A DNA stretch of 64,000 nt from Alectoria sarmentosa (lineage: Eukaryota > Ascomycota > Lecanoromycetes > Lecanorales > Parmeliaceae), in contig WOGZ01000094.1 of NCBI GenBank assembly GCA_009733775.1, forward strand, positions 47,157 through 111,156. Direction: 5' to 3'. Under the pieces are notes generated by a model. It saw only the letters and a list, made by a program, of their open reading frames with translations. It was not told the DNA's origin and ran no database searches. Positions 45,836 to 56,767 of the stretch are shown here, one piece after another. How positions within the stretch are numbered: the first letter of the stretch is position 1; every line of letters starts with the position of its first letter. Both the position numbers and the translations under genes were made by a program.

Positions 45836-47097
45836 GCTGAGTGAATGAGGTGGCAGAAATGTAAGGAGCCGTAGATTGTAAAGTAGGTAGATTGGTTGAA
45901 ATGTAGGCTAGGAAAAGCTAGGCACAGATTTAAAGGTACTGGAAGCCATCTTGAGTACCGACTGAGGTGAACGAATTGAAAAGTATGTACGGAGTAAATC
46001 AGTAAAGAAAAGCAAGGTACTCGTAGGTATTGAGACCCAGGTATGAGTATCTTGATCAGTCGTCACCCAAGAAGCCAAGGAAGGAATCCAGGAAGGAGCC
46101 AAGCTGAAAGGGACTTAGGGACGGGAGCTACTCTTTAACTCTCCCCTTAGATCATACTAGCTACCCGTAGGGCTTGGTCCGAGGGTCGCCACGTGATGGG
46201 AACCACGAGTCAACCAGTTCACTACGAATGCCGGGCTACTTCTTCTTTACAACTTCAATGGAACCGTGTGACCAAACTACCCACGAGGTGTGCTGGACGC
46301 CGTTCCTTCTAGTGCCCTCTTACGCGCTCTGTCCCCATCAAAGATGATCTCGCAACATATAATCCAGCGAGAAAACAAGATCTTAGCCCCTTTTCTTTCC
46401 ATGCATCGCCCTGAGCAGACTCAGAGACTTGTGTATCCATGTTCCATGGGAAAATTTAAGAGATGTATCCAACGCGCGGCGCAGCGCAGCGCATTCATTA
46501 CAATCACAAGGCTTCACTTTCATTGCGTGGAAGCCGAACAGATCTTTTAGAAAGTCGAAACAGCTTCACAATAACGTTCCTGCTGCGATCAATAGCACTC
46601 TGTAACCCTCGTCTCTAATCCATGAAGCTGCTCGGGCTGCTCAACTGGAATTGCTCAATAGGAAAAGTCTAGCGTTCATTTCAAATACAGTTGACCACAA
46701 AATACCGCTAGGCTACCGTGTTGTGGATGTTGTACTGCAACCCATTTCCTTCCTCCCATGCTGCATCATTCTCACATGGAATCGTCGCTCCAGTTCGAAG
46801 CATCTGAACAACTTGCCTAAGCTCGCCAAAACTTTCTTCCTTTCTTTTATTCCCTATTCATTCGCCTTTACCGCGCGTCGACCGCCAGTATCTACCACCT
46901 CAAGCTTCTCCTTCCATCAAATAAATTGCTTTCGTACCCGAAAATCACTACTTGTTGTCGAGGCTACGCGTTGACCGCGATCCCTTGCCACTCCAAGGTT
47001 GCTACCATCTACTCTCCTTAAAGAAGTCCTAATCTCCAAAGCTTCCAGCAATCTGCAATGCTGGCCGTTACACCTTGCTCTCCACACCTCTTGATAT
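45836..47097. other. Intergenic, divergent promoters
   Basis: About 1.26 kb between the NCBP3-like gene (-) and the Cys-rich orphan (+). No gene supported. The sequence is pyrimidine-rich at about 46790-46920, in the presumed leader of the orphan. Confidence 0.45.
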
Positions 47098-47910
47098 ATG
47101 CCATCCAAGCCACGCTGCAGCCAGAACGCAACCATGAAGCCAAGCACAATCTTTGAAGGAACGATCCGAGCTGTACTTTGTGAACGGTCCGTCGAAGAGG
47201 AGCGAGCGTCCAGGTTAGTTGATGGCTTTAAGACCGTATGTGCGATATTCATAAATATTACTTTGCAACTTTTTTTCAACGCTGACAAGAATAAGAAAGC
47301 TGAAGATCCCTTTCTTGTTGGATGGCCAATAATGGATGAGGACTGCCCGTATACTGGGTTGGGAACGAAGTGCGACCCTGTCTGTTTTTACTGTGATATG
47401 AAGCATGTCTGCATGCATTGCGCTCTAAAACCACGCTCCGCGGAACCAAGTGCCGACCCGCTTTGTCCACTCAGAATTCCAGGCTGCAGGTGTTCCACCG
47501 GTGCGGGACCATCGATAGCCGAGTATTACTGCAACGATAGCGACCGATGCATGGGCGCCTATGTGCAGGGTGCACGAGATGAAGAATTTTTCAGGGGAGA
47601 GGTTGAGAATGAAGAATATTTCGAGGAGACTGAGGGAGAAGACGTTATCGAGGATGAGACCGAGGATGATGAACTTCTCGACGAGAGCGGAAATGAGAGA
47701 TTGTTCGGAGAGATCGGAGGTGAAGAGCCTTTCGATGACGAGAACGAGGGCGAAGAGATTGTTGACGACGAGGCCCGAAGGCTATACAGCCCGCAGTCCA
47801 GTGAGTTATTTCTCCGCGCCAGGTTGTCCCAACGCGACTACATTTTGAGTCGCGAGATTAGTCGTAGAAGGCTGAAGACTCCCGGGAACTGTTTCATAAC
47901 TTACATCTGA
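47098..47910 (+). CDS. Cys-rich and acidic-repeat hypothetical protein
   Basis: An open frame of 270 codons starting MPSKPRCSQNATMKPS. I do not recognise it. Residues about 85-150 hold at least 12 cysteines (CPYTGLGTKCDPVCFYCDMK, HVCMHCAL, CPLRIPGCRC, YYCNDSDRC), spaced like a metal-binding or disulphide-rich module. About 155-230 is a strongly acidic tract made of 9- to 10-residue units (EEFFRGEVEN, EEYFEETEGE, DVIEDETEDD, ELLDESGNE, EPFDDENEGE, EIVDDEARR), matching an underlying degenerate 30-bp DNA repeat. A basic tail (SREISRRRLK) follows. A short hydrophobic segment (TVCAIFINITLQLFF) near residue 50 could be intronic, since GTTAGT occurs before it, but no in-phase acceptor was found. It lies 163 bp upstream of a Myb-like gene. 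Confidence 0.55.
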   Translation: MPSKPRCSQNATMKPSTIFEGTIRAVLCERSVEEERASRLVDGFKTVCAIFINITLQLFFNADKNKKAEDPFLVGWPIMDEDCPYTGLGTKCDPVCFYCDMKHVCMHCALKPRSAEPSADPLCPLRIPGCRCSTGAGPSIAEYYCNDSDRCMGAYVQGARDEEFFRGEVENEEYFEETEGEDVIEDETEDDELLDESGNERLFGEIGGEEPFDDENEGEEIVDDEARRLYSPQSSELFLRARLSQRDYILSREISRRRLKTPGNCFITYI

Positions 47911-48073
47911 TCTTGAAAGAGACATTCTGACTTGAAATCACACAGTCTGGCCGCTTTCGACAAGGATCTGGAAAGGACTCGTACCTGGATCTGGATGGGA
48001 GCAGGGTCTGCCACCGCCTTCCCAGACTCAAGTCGATTACAATGACTACTCGGAATTTTTCAGTAAGCCTCCA

Positions 48074-49073
48074 ATGGCTGGTCAACACGCACGAGGTGGA
48101 AGAGCCCAACCTTATATGGATGATTCGCCGCTTCCAATCGCCTACAATCTGTATTCGCCCTTCTTGCTGCAATCTCCAAAATACTACACCCAACTTTCCA
48201 CGACTGCGAGCCAATGCAAACCTGTAGAGACAATTTCAGCTCCTGGGATATATGCACAGTACCAAATTAACCGCAATGGGTACTTCCCCTTCTTTCCCGA
48301 ACCTCCAGGGCTCAAGAATCTAGAGTCCAAGGTTGCGAGCCAAAAGGTACCCGCAAGAAAAGCTCCATCTTCTGGGAAGCCTGCAACGGAGGAGTCATGG
48401 CCTCGGGCAAGTCACGAACAAAGCGCTACTCAGAAAGACGCAGCTGTGGGAGAAGTCGGATCTTCTCAGGAGTCTGCTACTAAGAAGGACTCACGGGGCG
48501 TAAGGCACTTTTTCGATTTTCCCCCCCTCCTCCTCTTTACTCCCTCACACGAACTCCTACATATGGTAATGCTGACTCGGAAATGTACCAGTGGAAAGAC
48601 CACGAAAAAGCGCTTGTGAAGGTGCTCATGAAAGAAGTCATCTCGGAGGGCTCACACGCTCTCACTGAGGAGAGATGGAGATTGATTTCCAGGCGATTGA
48701 GTAGCCGCCATTCCATTGACCGGACATGGACGGCGGTGAAGAAGTTAGCCATCCTCGTCTTTGAATTCTTTGAATTGTAACTGAGAATTCAAGTTACTGG
48801 AATCGTCACGGTCGGAGTGAGACCAACATGGACGAACGAAAGGTCAAGAAACCTGACCGAATGATTACAGGTCAGTATGAGTGCTCGATAGATGACATGG
48901 TGGAAGCGCTGATGAAAAGTCTAGGCGTGCAAGATCCTGAGAGCAGGAAGGCCAGGAAAATGAAGCGCAAGGAGGCAGAGAGTGACAATAGCAACGGACT
49001 GGTGAACCTAGATGATGATGATGCTGATGATGATGATGATTCAGCACCGTCATCGAAGCGTCAAAGACAGTAA
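48074..49073 (+). CDS. Myb/SANT-like DNA-binding domain protein
   Basis: Three exons, join(48074..48499, 48592..48743, 48794..49073), give 285 aa. Introns are 92 and 50 bp. The first about 140 residues are disordered. The second exon opens with WKDHEKALVKVLMKE, then RWRLISRRLSS and DRTWTAVKNYWNRHGR (formed across the second intron), which is the fungal single Myb-like domain with its conserved KNYWNR core. SETNMDERKVKKPDRMITG follows, as is usual in these proteins. The C-terminus has a KARKMKRKEAES basic patch, a likely nuclear localisation signal, and an Asp run (DDDDADDDDD) encoded by GAT repeats. Targets are unknown. The start Met could lie further upstream. Confidence 0.85.
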
Positions 49074-49880
49074 CGACAGTAAAGACAGTACTAACAATAA
49101 AGACCCAGAGCTTAGTAGTAAATTATTTTTCATTCGAAAGCAATCGGAGATTTGGAACGGCGGAGGTTTCATTTCTCATTTCTCATTTCTCATCGATCGA
49201 CGCCCCACTCACGTAATACCGTCATAATGTTGACAGGCCTAACAGGCGGGAGAACGGCAGGGATTTTATTTTTACCCACCAGTAGTAGATACTAGTATCT
49301 ACCTTACTTTACCTGAGGTACCTATTATACTTGGCACCTTGGCTACCTTAGCTCCCTTACCTTGGCTCCCTTGGCTTTGGCTCTGCAGAATGATTAGCTT
49401 GTAGGTTGATTTCAATTGCAAGCTCTTCCTTGTAAATTTTGGATTTTGGATTTCATCATGTCAAAAGGCGCCGCCATCTCACAAACATTCAAATGGTTCA
49501 ACTGACGTCAGCTGACGAGACTGCTTCTATTCATCTATTCATCCTTTACAACCGAAACCCTTCGACTTCCACCCTGTCCGCCACATCTCAAGCCTCATTA
49601 GTGTACATTCCTTGTTTCATTACAATACGCGGGCAATCGCCGTTGCCGCTTATCTTACACTATCTACTTCTCTCATTTGCCAGGGCAGTCACTCAGAGTA
49701 AGACGTGATACCCGGCGAAAGACTCTAGCGTTGACGCTGTTCGGAGATCCTATGGAAAGCTTCGCCGAACGTCGGGCATAGTTTAACGGCAAGGCACTCT
49801 GTCCAAGTGGTTCAGAGGCGCTTCGACGTTTGCACAACCATCGCAAATCAACAAACTTCGGGACTGAGGCCGTTGATCAT
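49074..49880. other. Intergenic spacer
   Basis: About 800 bp without a supported gene. It contains a cluster of TACCTTA/CTTACCTT/GGTACC motifs at 49298-49375 and a thrice-repeated TTTCTCA at 49169-49191. Open frames here have no family character. Confidence 0.5.
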
Positions 49881-49919
49881 GAATGAAAGCACCTTCGCTT
49901 GCAATAGGCACCAAATTTC

Positions 49920-50610
49920 GAAGGTGGAGCAACTCTCTCTAGGCGCAAACACCTTGTTATTCCTCCAGGCACTGGAAAGACTTCGATGGCTGGCCACACG
50001 GCTTGAGGTACTATGCTTGGCCTTCTCAAACTTGCGCGCTTGCTTTGAAAAAGCTTTCGACCTGGCCGACCGTGCAGGCAAGGTTCTGGCTGGGTCGGGC
50101 AGCGGTCCTTCTAAAAGACGAGACCCTGGATACTTTGGAGGGGTTATGACGAAACGCTTAGGAAACCGTGCGCAAACGATGAAAGCCACTGGTAGGATCG
50201 TGGCGATAGCTGTTCTCTCCATCCAATGGCATTGACTTTCGAATGATCGGGAAACGAATGCATCGCGTGACGAAATTCTGGATTCAAGCACCGAGACCCA
50301 GCAAATTCGGGAACGAATCGTCGCGGTCGCAACGATGTTATGTACTTCTAAATACAAGCAATTCTGTTGTTTGAGGGTATCGACGGCAGCAATGTGCAAA
50401 GCCGTATCATCATGGCTTTTCCAAAAGAAAACATCGTCACTCCCAACTCCTGGCTTGAATGCATCCTTTCTTGCTCGACGTCAACAACACAAGGGTATTT
50501 ATGGAAATGAATCGCGTAATTGCGCAGTTTTGTGAGGTCACGAGTGATCTGATTCTCAGAGAGTTTGAGCCAGAATTAGTCGTCAAGTCTGCGTGAGTTG
50601 ACCTCGAAGT
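49920..50610 (+). pseudogene. Possible decayed SF1 (Upf1-like) helicase fragment
   Basis: No intact frame exists, but helicase-like strings occur in order in different frames. A Walker A-like PPGTGKTSMAGHTA lies at about 49960-50010. LCLAFSNLRACFEKAFDLAD, then KRRDPGYFGGVMTKRLGNRA and ATGRIVAIAVLS, occupy another frame up to 50235. After several stops, FEGIDGSNVQSRIIMAF and then MNRVIAQFCEVTSDLIL with REFEPELVVKSA end near 50600. The order Walker A, then an Ia-like V..A.SN segment fits DNA2/NAM7-type helicases. Frameshifts and stops argue for a degraded copy. The identification is tentative. Confidence 0.4.
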
Positions 50611-50626
50611 CGATGTTCTGCTCTAT

Positions 50627-51883
50627 CTAATGGAGAATGGAAGACAGAGTCATTCTCTTCTTCTCTGGTGAAGGTGGGGAGAGCCTGGCGTCACCTGCGG
50701 ACCGTTTCTTTGGGTTTGACCCGTCCGATGACTCGACACGAAGGTGTGGTGAAGGGCTGGCAGAAGGAGGGAGAGATTGATACGAAGTTTCCAACATCAT
50801 CGATCGCCTGGGTGGGGAATATGAATGGTGAGGGTATGGAGGATCTATATGTTCAGGATCGGGGGGGACCGAGTGTTGCGTAGTATTTGCCGGCCGGCGA
50901 TTTGCTGGTGGACGGAGCATAGGGACAGCAGACATCGTAGGTCTCGAGGCCTCATGCGAGGGCATTCTTGGACTGTCTGTGCTGTCGACCAGTTTTCTGA
51001 AAGGCGGAAGAGGGTAGGTGGGTCGCTGCATAGACTGAATGACAGAGCTAGCCATGGGGCCCGTCCATGTCGCTACTTCAGCAAATTGTTGGAGCCTTTG
51101 ATATGGTGGGGGTGGGTTGGCTGATGACTTGGGGACCTCGTTGTGGCTCCATACTGTCGGTGAGCGGTCAGGAGCTGTTGAGACTCGATTAGGATAAGGA
51201 CTTGTACCAGTGGTATTGTGCAAACTCGATCGCCAGTAATCGGGCTGTGGTGTCTCGGGTGGAGGAAGATAGCGGTGGGGATGGGCGACAGCAATTGGCG
51301 AAGACATAGAGAAATGAGAGCTCGAGTCAGAAACCAAAGATGGAGCCTCACCGAGGGAGTCAGGCATAGACACCTCAGAATGGACAGGTGAGATCAAAGG
51401 GGGCTCAATCCTCCTTCGAGACGTTGGCACTAAAATTTGTCGATCTGCTAGATGTGGCGGTACAGGGGCCGGTCGAGCGAACGATAGAGGCTCAACGTTT
51501 TCATCAAATTCTAGGCCGCCGCGGACGCTTCCCTCACGCCGTACAACGATGCGACGTCGACGGTTCATGCCACCATTCCACCAGTTCTTAACGGCGTTGT
51601 CACTACGGCCTGGAAGACGACGTGCGATCTCTGCCCAGCGCTTGCCCATCTCCGCTACCAGGCGTTCAATGACTTCCCCTTCCTCTGGCGATATTGGATC
51701 ATGACATAGAGTAGGTTTGAGATTCTGGTGGTATCGCTCTCTGCACTGCTTCGGCGACCTGGTGCGGATGAATTGCGATATCCTGACCCAGTTGTGGGCA
51801 CCTTGAGATTGGACCAGGTCCAGGAGCGATCGGTCTTCATGCTGCGACCAAGGTCCTCGTTTGGCGCCCATGGTCATGGTCAT
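50627..51883 (-). CDS. flbD: R2R3 Myb transcription factor FlbD, conidiation regulator
   Basis: A single exon of 418 aa from the chosen start. FlbD in Aspergillus nidulans is a fluffy-pathway activator of asexual sporulation upstream of brlA. Two Myb repeats sit at the N-terminus: RGPWSQHEDRSLLDLVQ with NWVRISQFIRTRSPKQCRER, and ISPEEGEVIERLVAEMGKRW with AEIARRLPGRSDNAVKNWWN. The helix-3 residues match FlbD. GGMNRRRRIVVRREG follows, then a long Pro/Ser-rich region and the short conserved-type terminus KKRMTLSSILH. The frame extends to 52000, but the extra N-terminal residues do not resemble the family, so one of the clustered Met codons at 51883-51871 (MTMTMGAKRGPW) is the likely start. Confidence 0.93.
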   Translation of the reverse strand: MTMTMGAKRGPWSQHEDRSLLDLVQSQGAHNWVRISQFIRTRSPKQCRERYHQNLKPTLCHDPISPEEGEVIERLVAEMGKRWAEIARRLPGRSDNAVKNWWNGGMNRRRRIVVRREGSVRGGLEFDENVEPLSFARPAPVPPHLADRQILVPTSRRRIEPPLISPVHSEVSMPDSLGEAPSLVSDSSSHFSMSSPIAVAHPHRYLPPPETPQPDYWRSSLHNTTGTSPYPNRVSTAPDRSPTVWSHNEVPKSSANPPPPYQRLQQFAEVATWTGPMASSVIQSMQRPTYPLPPFRKLVDSTDSPRMPSHEASRPTMSAVPMLRPPANRRPANTTQHSVPPDPEHIDPPYPHHSYSPPRRSMMLETSYQSLPPSASPSPHLRVESSDGSNPKKRSAGDARLSPPSPEKKRMTLSSILH

Positions 51884-52860
51884 GAAGTAGTAGAGATTCT
51901 GTACATCTATCAGCATGTCAAGAGCTAGATATGTGGACCGAAAAACCAACATAGCTGTTGACAAGCAAGGACTGTAACTACCAATGACGGCAATGCGCAT
52001 GTAACGCAGAAAGATTCGCAGAGTAGAAGAAGTGGGAACGGCGGAATATTAACGGAGTAAACGGATAGACTTTGTACAAAGTTTGGGGGAAAAACGAGAG
52101 GAAAAGGTGCCACAGTAGTAACGATATCGGTCGGGCCTGTAACATGTCTCATGCCGAGCGAGTGTCGGGGGAGGAAGTAGGGTCAAGTAACTTTGCTATT
52201 TTTTTATGTATATATATATATTTTTTTTGCTTGGCTAGAGCTTGCAACGCTCGAGTTTGAGCGGTTTTTCTTTTCTTTTCACAGAAGGGTTGGAAATTGG
52301 CAAAAGAGGAAAGAGCAGTGAGACGGGAGAGAAAATGTGGACAAGCGTGTGGTGACAGTGGTCGAGTTGGGGAAAGAGCAAAAGAGGCGCTGGTCGATGG
52401 CTTGAATGGCTTGTCAATGATGCTAGTTTGGGAGCTGTTTTCTGCCAGTATGTTTGCGGGACGATGGGAATGGAGGGGGAGGTGTGTCCGGAGAAGGGAG
52501 CTAAAGGACTAGATAGATCTCAAATCTGCTGGAATACATGGTAATGAAACAGTAATATTTAGATATCAATGATACAAGACCATGGGGGTGGAGATGGAAG
52601 CGGGAATTAGTCCAAAAAGCAGTCTAGCAGGAAGGAGCAAGTAAGTAAGTAAGAAAGTAAGGTAAGTAGGCAAGTCAGTTGGTTCCAGCAGGCCGGTCAG
52701 GACAAAAGTGGCTGACGGATAATGGATGTTAAAATGGGTAGGTAGGTTAGTATACTCCGTAGGACATGACTTTTCATCACGACTGCTGTTTTGCCTCTGC
52801 CTCTGCTTCTGCTTCTGTTTTTGCCCCTGCCTGACTTGACCTGAGTTGGCCCTGACGATA

Positions 52861-52895
<35 letters not shown>

Positions 52896-52909
52896 ACAAC
52901 ATCATCAAT
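52861..52909. repeat. (CAT)n microsatellite
   Basis: About eleven perfect CAT units, then CAACAACATCATCAATCAAT-type decay. Confidence 0.95.
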
Positions 52910-54850
52910 CAATTCTGAGCCTATCCAATATTCCCACTTTTCCAGAAAGAACAATGCTGGGTTCCCGCTGTTTGAGTTGAGCGTATAATGAAGAGGCCGG
53001 CAAGCCTCTGGCCAGAGTGGTGCGTAATGCGTGAATCCAAAAGTGGGATGGCAGCTTGCGAATGGAATTGGCTGCTAGGCCCAATGGAGAGCACAGGTGA
53101 GGATCAGCCAGCCGCAACTTGCAATGCAATGCGTCAGAGGTTGATTGGTACAGTACATTGATTATGATTAGGGTCATGGTAATAAATAACATGACCAGGT
53201 AGCAGATGGGTGGGGAATTGTTTCAAGAGAGAAAGTGGTAGCCATTCAAGCACCAACTCCGTACTTTATTATTACTTTCCTTTATTCTCCCACATGTCAT
53301 GCACGGGCGTTTGGGACTTGGCGCTGGAGTCGCAAAATTCCCGGGGCAATTCTCGACGGTCTAGACTTTTGACACGGCGCCATCGGACTCACTAGCAGGT
53401 ACTAGGTAGTGCTGCAAGGAAATTCGCCTATCAAAACAAGCTTGCCGTTGTACCCTGTCGTCATATCAATCAACGGTTCCAGGGGTCAAATGACAATCAT
53501 TCCAGTTCTCCCGAGTAATCCTTCTCCGCGTTTCCCCCTTCATCCGCCAGTGCCTATGTAGCCCTGTAGTCAGTACCATCAGATGACATTTGACGGTGGG
53601 AAACGACCCAGTCTTCATATAACTTCCTCCCAACTAGCATCATTACGCAAGACTACCTACTAAGCAAAATGCTTCCTTGCTCAATTCGGGAAACCCCTGA
53701 CCGAGTTCTCCAAGACTCCCCTCTCCCTCCCCTTCTCTCTCGCGTCTGCAGTACACGTAAAGTATCCGCGGGACCTGCGGCCGCATCATGCACCTCGAGT
53801 CGACCGAGCATGAGCGAGGCGCCATAAGCCTTAGTCCGACGTACCGTGCGTTAGTGCATATGCAGCATGACGGCAGGTAACGTACCGACGAACCAACGTT
53901 GCGACATGACATACGCTAGAATCTCATCTTGCAGGGCTTGCAGGGTTGCTCGAAATCGGGACCGACAAACGGTGTGCAGATCGTTTTCCTGTCTTCCACC
54001 CAATCCAGTAAATCCTCCGGGGTCCGAAGCATTCCCCAAGGACGCTTCAGCTCCAAAAGGCAATCGTGGCGCACTCGGACTTCCAACGGTCGCCCTCATG
54101 CGTAGAAGTGGATTTCGGCCCTTTTATTTCCATACCTAACGCTTGAGGCTCCTATATCTGTGTTACGATACACAGTGGAATTAGCGAGAGCCCATTACCT
54201 GTCATGGACTCATAGTCCATGGAGGAGTTCGGGCGAAGTGCAAGGTGGGGCTTGCAGCTCTGGCGGATTCCTGAAACACTACAATAGTACTTGCGTGCGT
54301 GGCATCGAGTAGCATCTTGCATCTTGAATTTTGGATCCCGAGCTTGGACAGATCGCCAAGGGTGGGTAGTTGAAGATCCAACCCATTTCTTGCGGTCCAG
54401 TCATTAGTAGTACGTCGTCCATCGTCATTCGCATTTCGCATGACAGTTGGGATGCCGCTCGACCGTTGCGCGTGAAGGGCATGGGTGAGATGATGGCTTT
54501 GGCGGTCTAGAACGTAGAGACCCGGCTCGCTTCATTTGTCTGCTTGCGGCATCGTTCCCTGCAGTGTCACCGACGGCGTTCCTACCCAGCTGCCTGGTCT
54601 ACAATCATAAGACATGAATCCAGCACCAAAAGAATAATGGGGAGCGGAAAGTGCATAAGGTTGGGACCGCTTGCAAACTGCGAGGCCGCTAAGAATACTT
54701 TACGCCATGGGATGATGCAGATGGTCTGAGGGTTGTAAACTAGCAAGATAGTCCGGTGGGATCGACGATGAAACTACCTTGCCTGAGGTAGGTAGACGGG
54801 CAGACGCACCGTTCTTTTTTGACACTTTGATGACAACGACGACCGCAACA

Positions 54851-54883
54851 ATGATGAAGATGATGATGATGATGATAATAATA
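54851..54883. repeat. (GAT)n microsatellite
   Basis: ATGATGAAGATGATGATGAT-type run ending in ATAATAATA. Confidence 0.9.
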
Positions 54884-55148
54884 GGAATAGTATATGATAT
54901 ACATGATACATGATAATACCGTACTGCCGGCCTCCAACGGTGGCCATCAACGACCAGTCAAGTATTGTTCGGCACCCATGGCTTCATTGACTTGATGAAG
55001 CGCCCCATCTAAACTCGATGCGCGCTCCTTTAGCGACTGGCGAATCATGAGGCAGTGAAGCATGTGTTTTTGGATCAAGCAAAATGGGGGATGGCAGGCA
55101 AAGGATGGGGGAAGGGTGATTTTGGTGAATGCTTGGCACGGCAGTGGT

Positions 55149-55181
55149 TTATTGATTATTGATTATTGATTATTGATTATA
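55149..55181. repeat. (TTATTGA)n tandem repeat
   Basis: Four to five 7-bp units of TTATTGA. Confidence 0.9.
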
Positions 55182-55662
55182 GATAATACTTAGATCATGG
55201 TTAGGACTTGTTGGTTCTTACTTCAAAGATTGAAAGCGAGCGCAGATAGACGAGATCTTGTCTCTGGGAAAGTGATGACTGTACTTGGAAGCCAAGGCCT
55301 AGGTACCTTAGGTAAGGTACTTTACTTAAGGCTTCTTTCTTCTGACCGAGGGACCTTGTTACCTAACCCTGTTCGTCCCTGGCGCCTAGGCAGGGATAAA
55401 TAAAGGAAAGGGAAAAGTATTTGGAATATGCTGCAGTCTGCAGTCTTCTCCACTCTCTCCACTCTCTCCACTCTCTCCAGACTCTGCAGTAGGTCAAGTA
55501 AGGTAAAGTAAGGTAGGTACGGTAATTTAATCATGAGGTAAATAAAATGTACCCACTACGGCAGCAGTCTACCAGTAGCAGACCGACCATTTCAACGTGC
55601 CTGAAACCTGCAGCCTGCCATCCTCGCAACTTTGCATCATCAAACATCTATTATTACTATTC

Positions 55663-55752
55663 GATAATAACAACAATAACAACAATAACAATAATCATGA
55701 TAATGGCAATAACAACAATAACAACAATCATAATAATATCATAATAATAAAA
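55663..55752. repeat. AAC/AAT low-complexity tract
   Basis: Imperfect AATAAC, AACAAT and AATAAT units over about 90 bp. Confidence 0.9.
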
Positions 55753-56767
55753 ATACATAGAGTCATGGTAAAGACAGTCTCAAAAGACATGATCCAACAC
55801 AGGCTACTTTAGGTACACAACTTACGTCGGAGAATTCCAAGTCAACCAATCTCGTCTTGACCAATGTTGCCTGTCCGGGATTTCCCGCAGCCAATACGTT
55901 TCAATATCCGATACCAGTGCTATCCAGAAGCATATATAGACCATCTGATGCCCGTCATTACTCTTCCCGTCTACTTACTGCTTATAAGTATGACATCCTG
56001 GAGAGTCAGTACGGGACAGCCATTCGACGCTTCGCAAATCTTAATTCCTTTTCCTCCCAACCTCTCCCCCCCAGCATCTACCACTCCTCACCCTTCACCT
56101 CTCACCTAGCCAGTCCCATGAAGCTTTTCATCTTGCGAAAGAAGCACCAAGTTATAACAGTAGGCCCTTGTACTCTACAAGCTCTAGCTGCACGGCTAAA
56201 ACGCTCTCAAACGGTCGCGTCGCCCTGTCAAAATGGTGGTAAACGGGGCACGTGAGCTAGAGATTGCAACTTGCGAGTCTCATCCTTCACACGCCTCGAG
56301 ATCGGGGTCACATACCCAGCGGATACGCTTGCTTACCCAAGAGACGAGCGAAACGCAGTTGCATTCCCATCTTCTATGCGTCACCAACCTTGGCGGTATG
56401 GTTCAGGCAAATGTGGTAATCCCGTGTCTTGGGCTTCGAGGCACAGGAAGAAATGGGCCTTCTCCTTCAAGATTCAATCACGGATGGGAAACGGGGCGTA
56501 GGACCCAATGCATGTCTGCCTCCTATCTTCTTTCTCTCCATCTTGGATATCCCCAATACCCGGCTCCGTCGTCCAAGCCCGTGAGCCACCAACTTCTCGA
56601 CAAGGCAAAGATATGTCCAGAATATCCCCAGCGCTATGCAATATGCCATCATATCCTATCCAATGTTCAGAAACTCCCTCGTCTTGCTCCTCCGCTATCC
56701 CGATTTCCGTAAAGTACCTCGTAATCGTAAAGTCGTACACGTTCGAATAACAGAAATCCGATCATCA

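Larger units (their letters stand above)
51884..56767. other. 4.9-kb gene-poor region
   Basis: No gene is supported between flbD and the O-GlcNAc transferase stop. Many short frames occur on both strands, none with domains or a plausible splice structure. The left part is the flbD promoter and leader, with an AT run at 52198-52228. Simple repeats lie at 52861, 54851, 55149, 55441-55479 (CTCTCCA units) and 55663. Palindromic CCTAGGTACCTTAGG motifs lie at 55297-55330. A long leader upstream of a developmental regulator such as flbD would be unsurprising; that is inference. Confidence 0.5.

Noticed and set aside
52697..54441. Several 60-95-codon frames on both strands in the flbD-OGT spacer
   Set aside because: Overlapping frames on opposite strands without domains, splice logic or consistent codon character.
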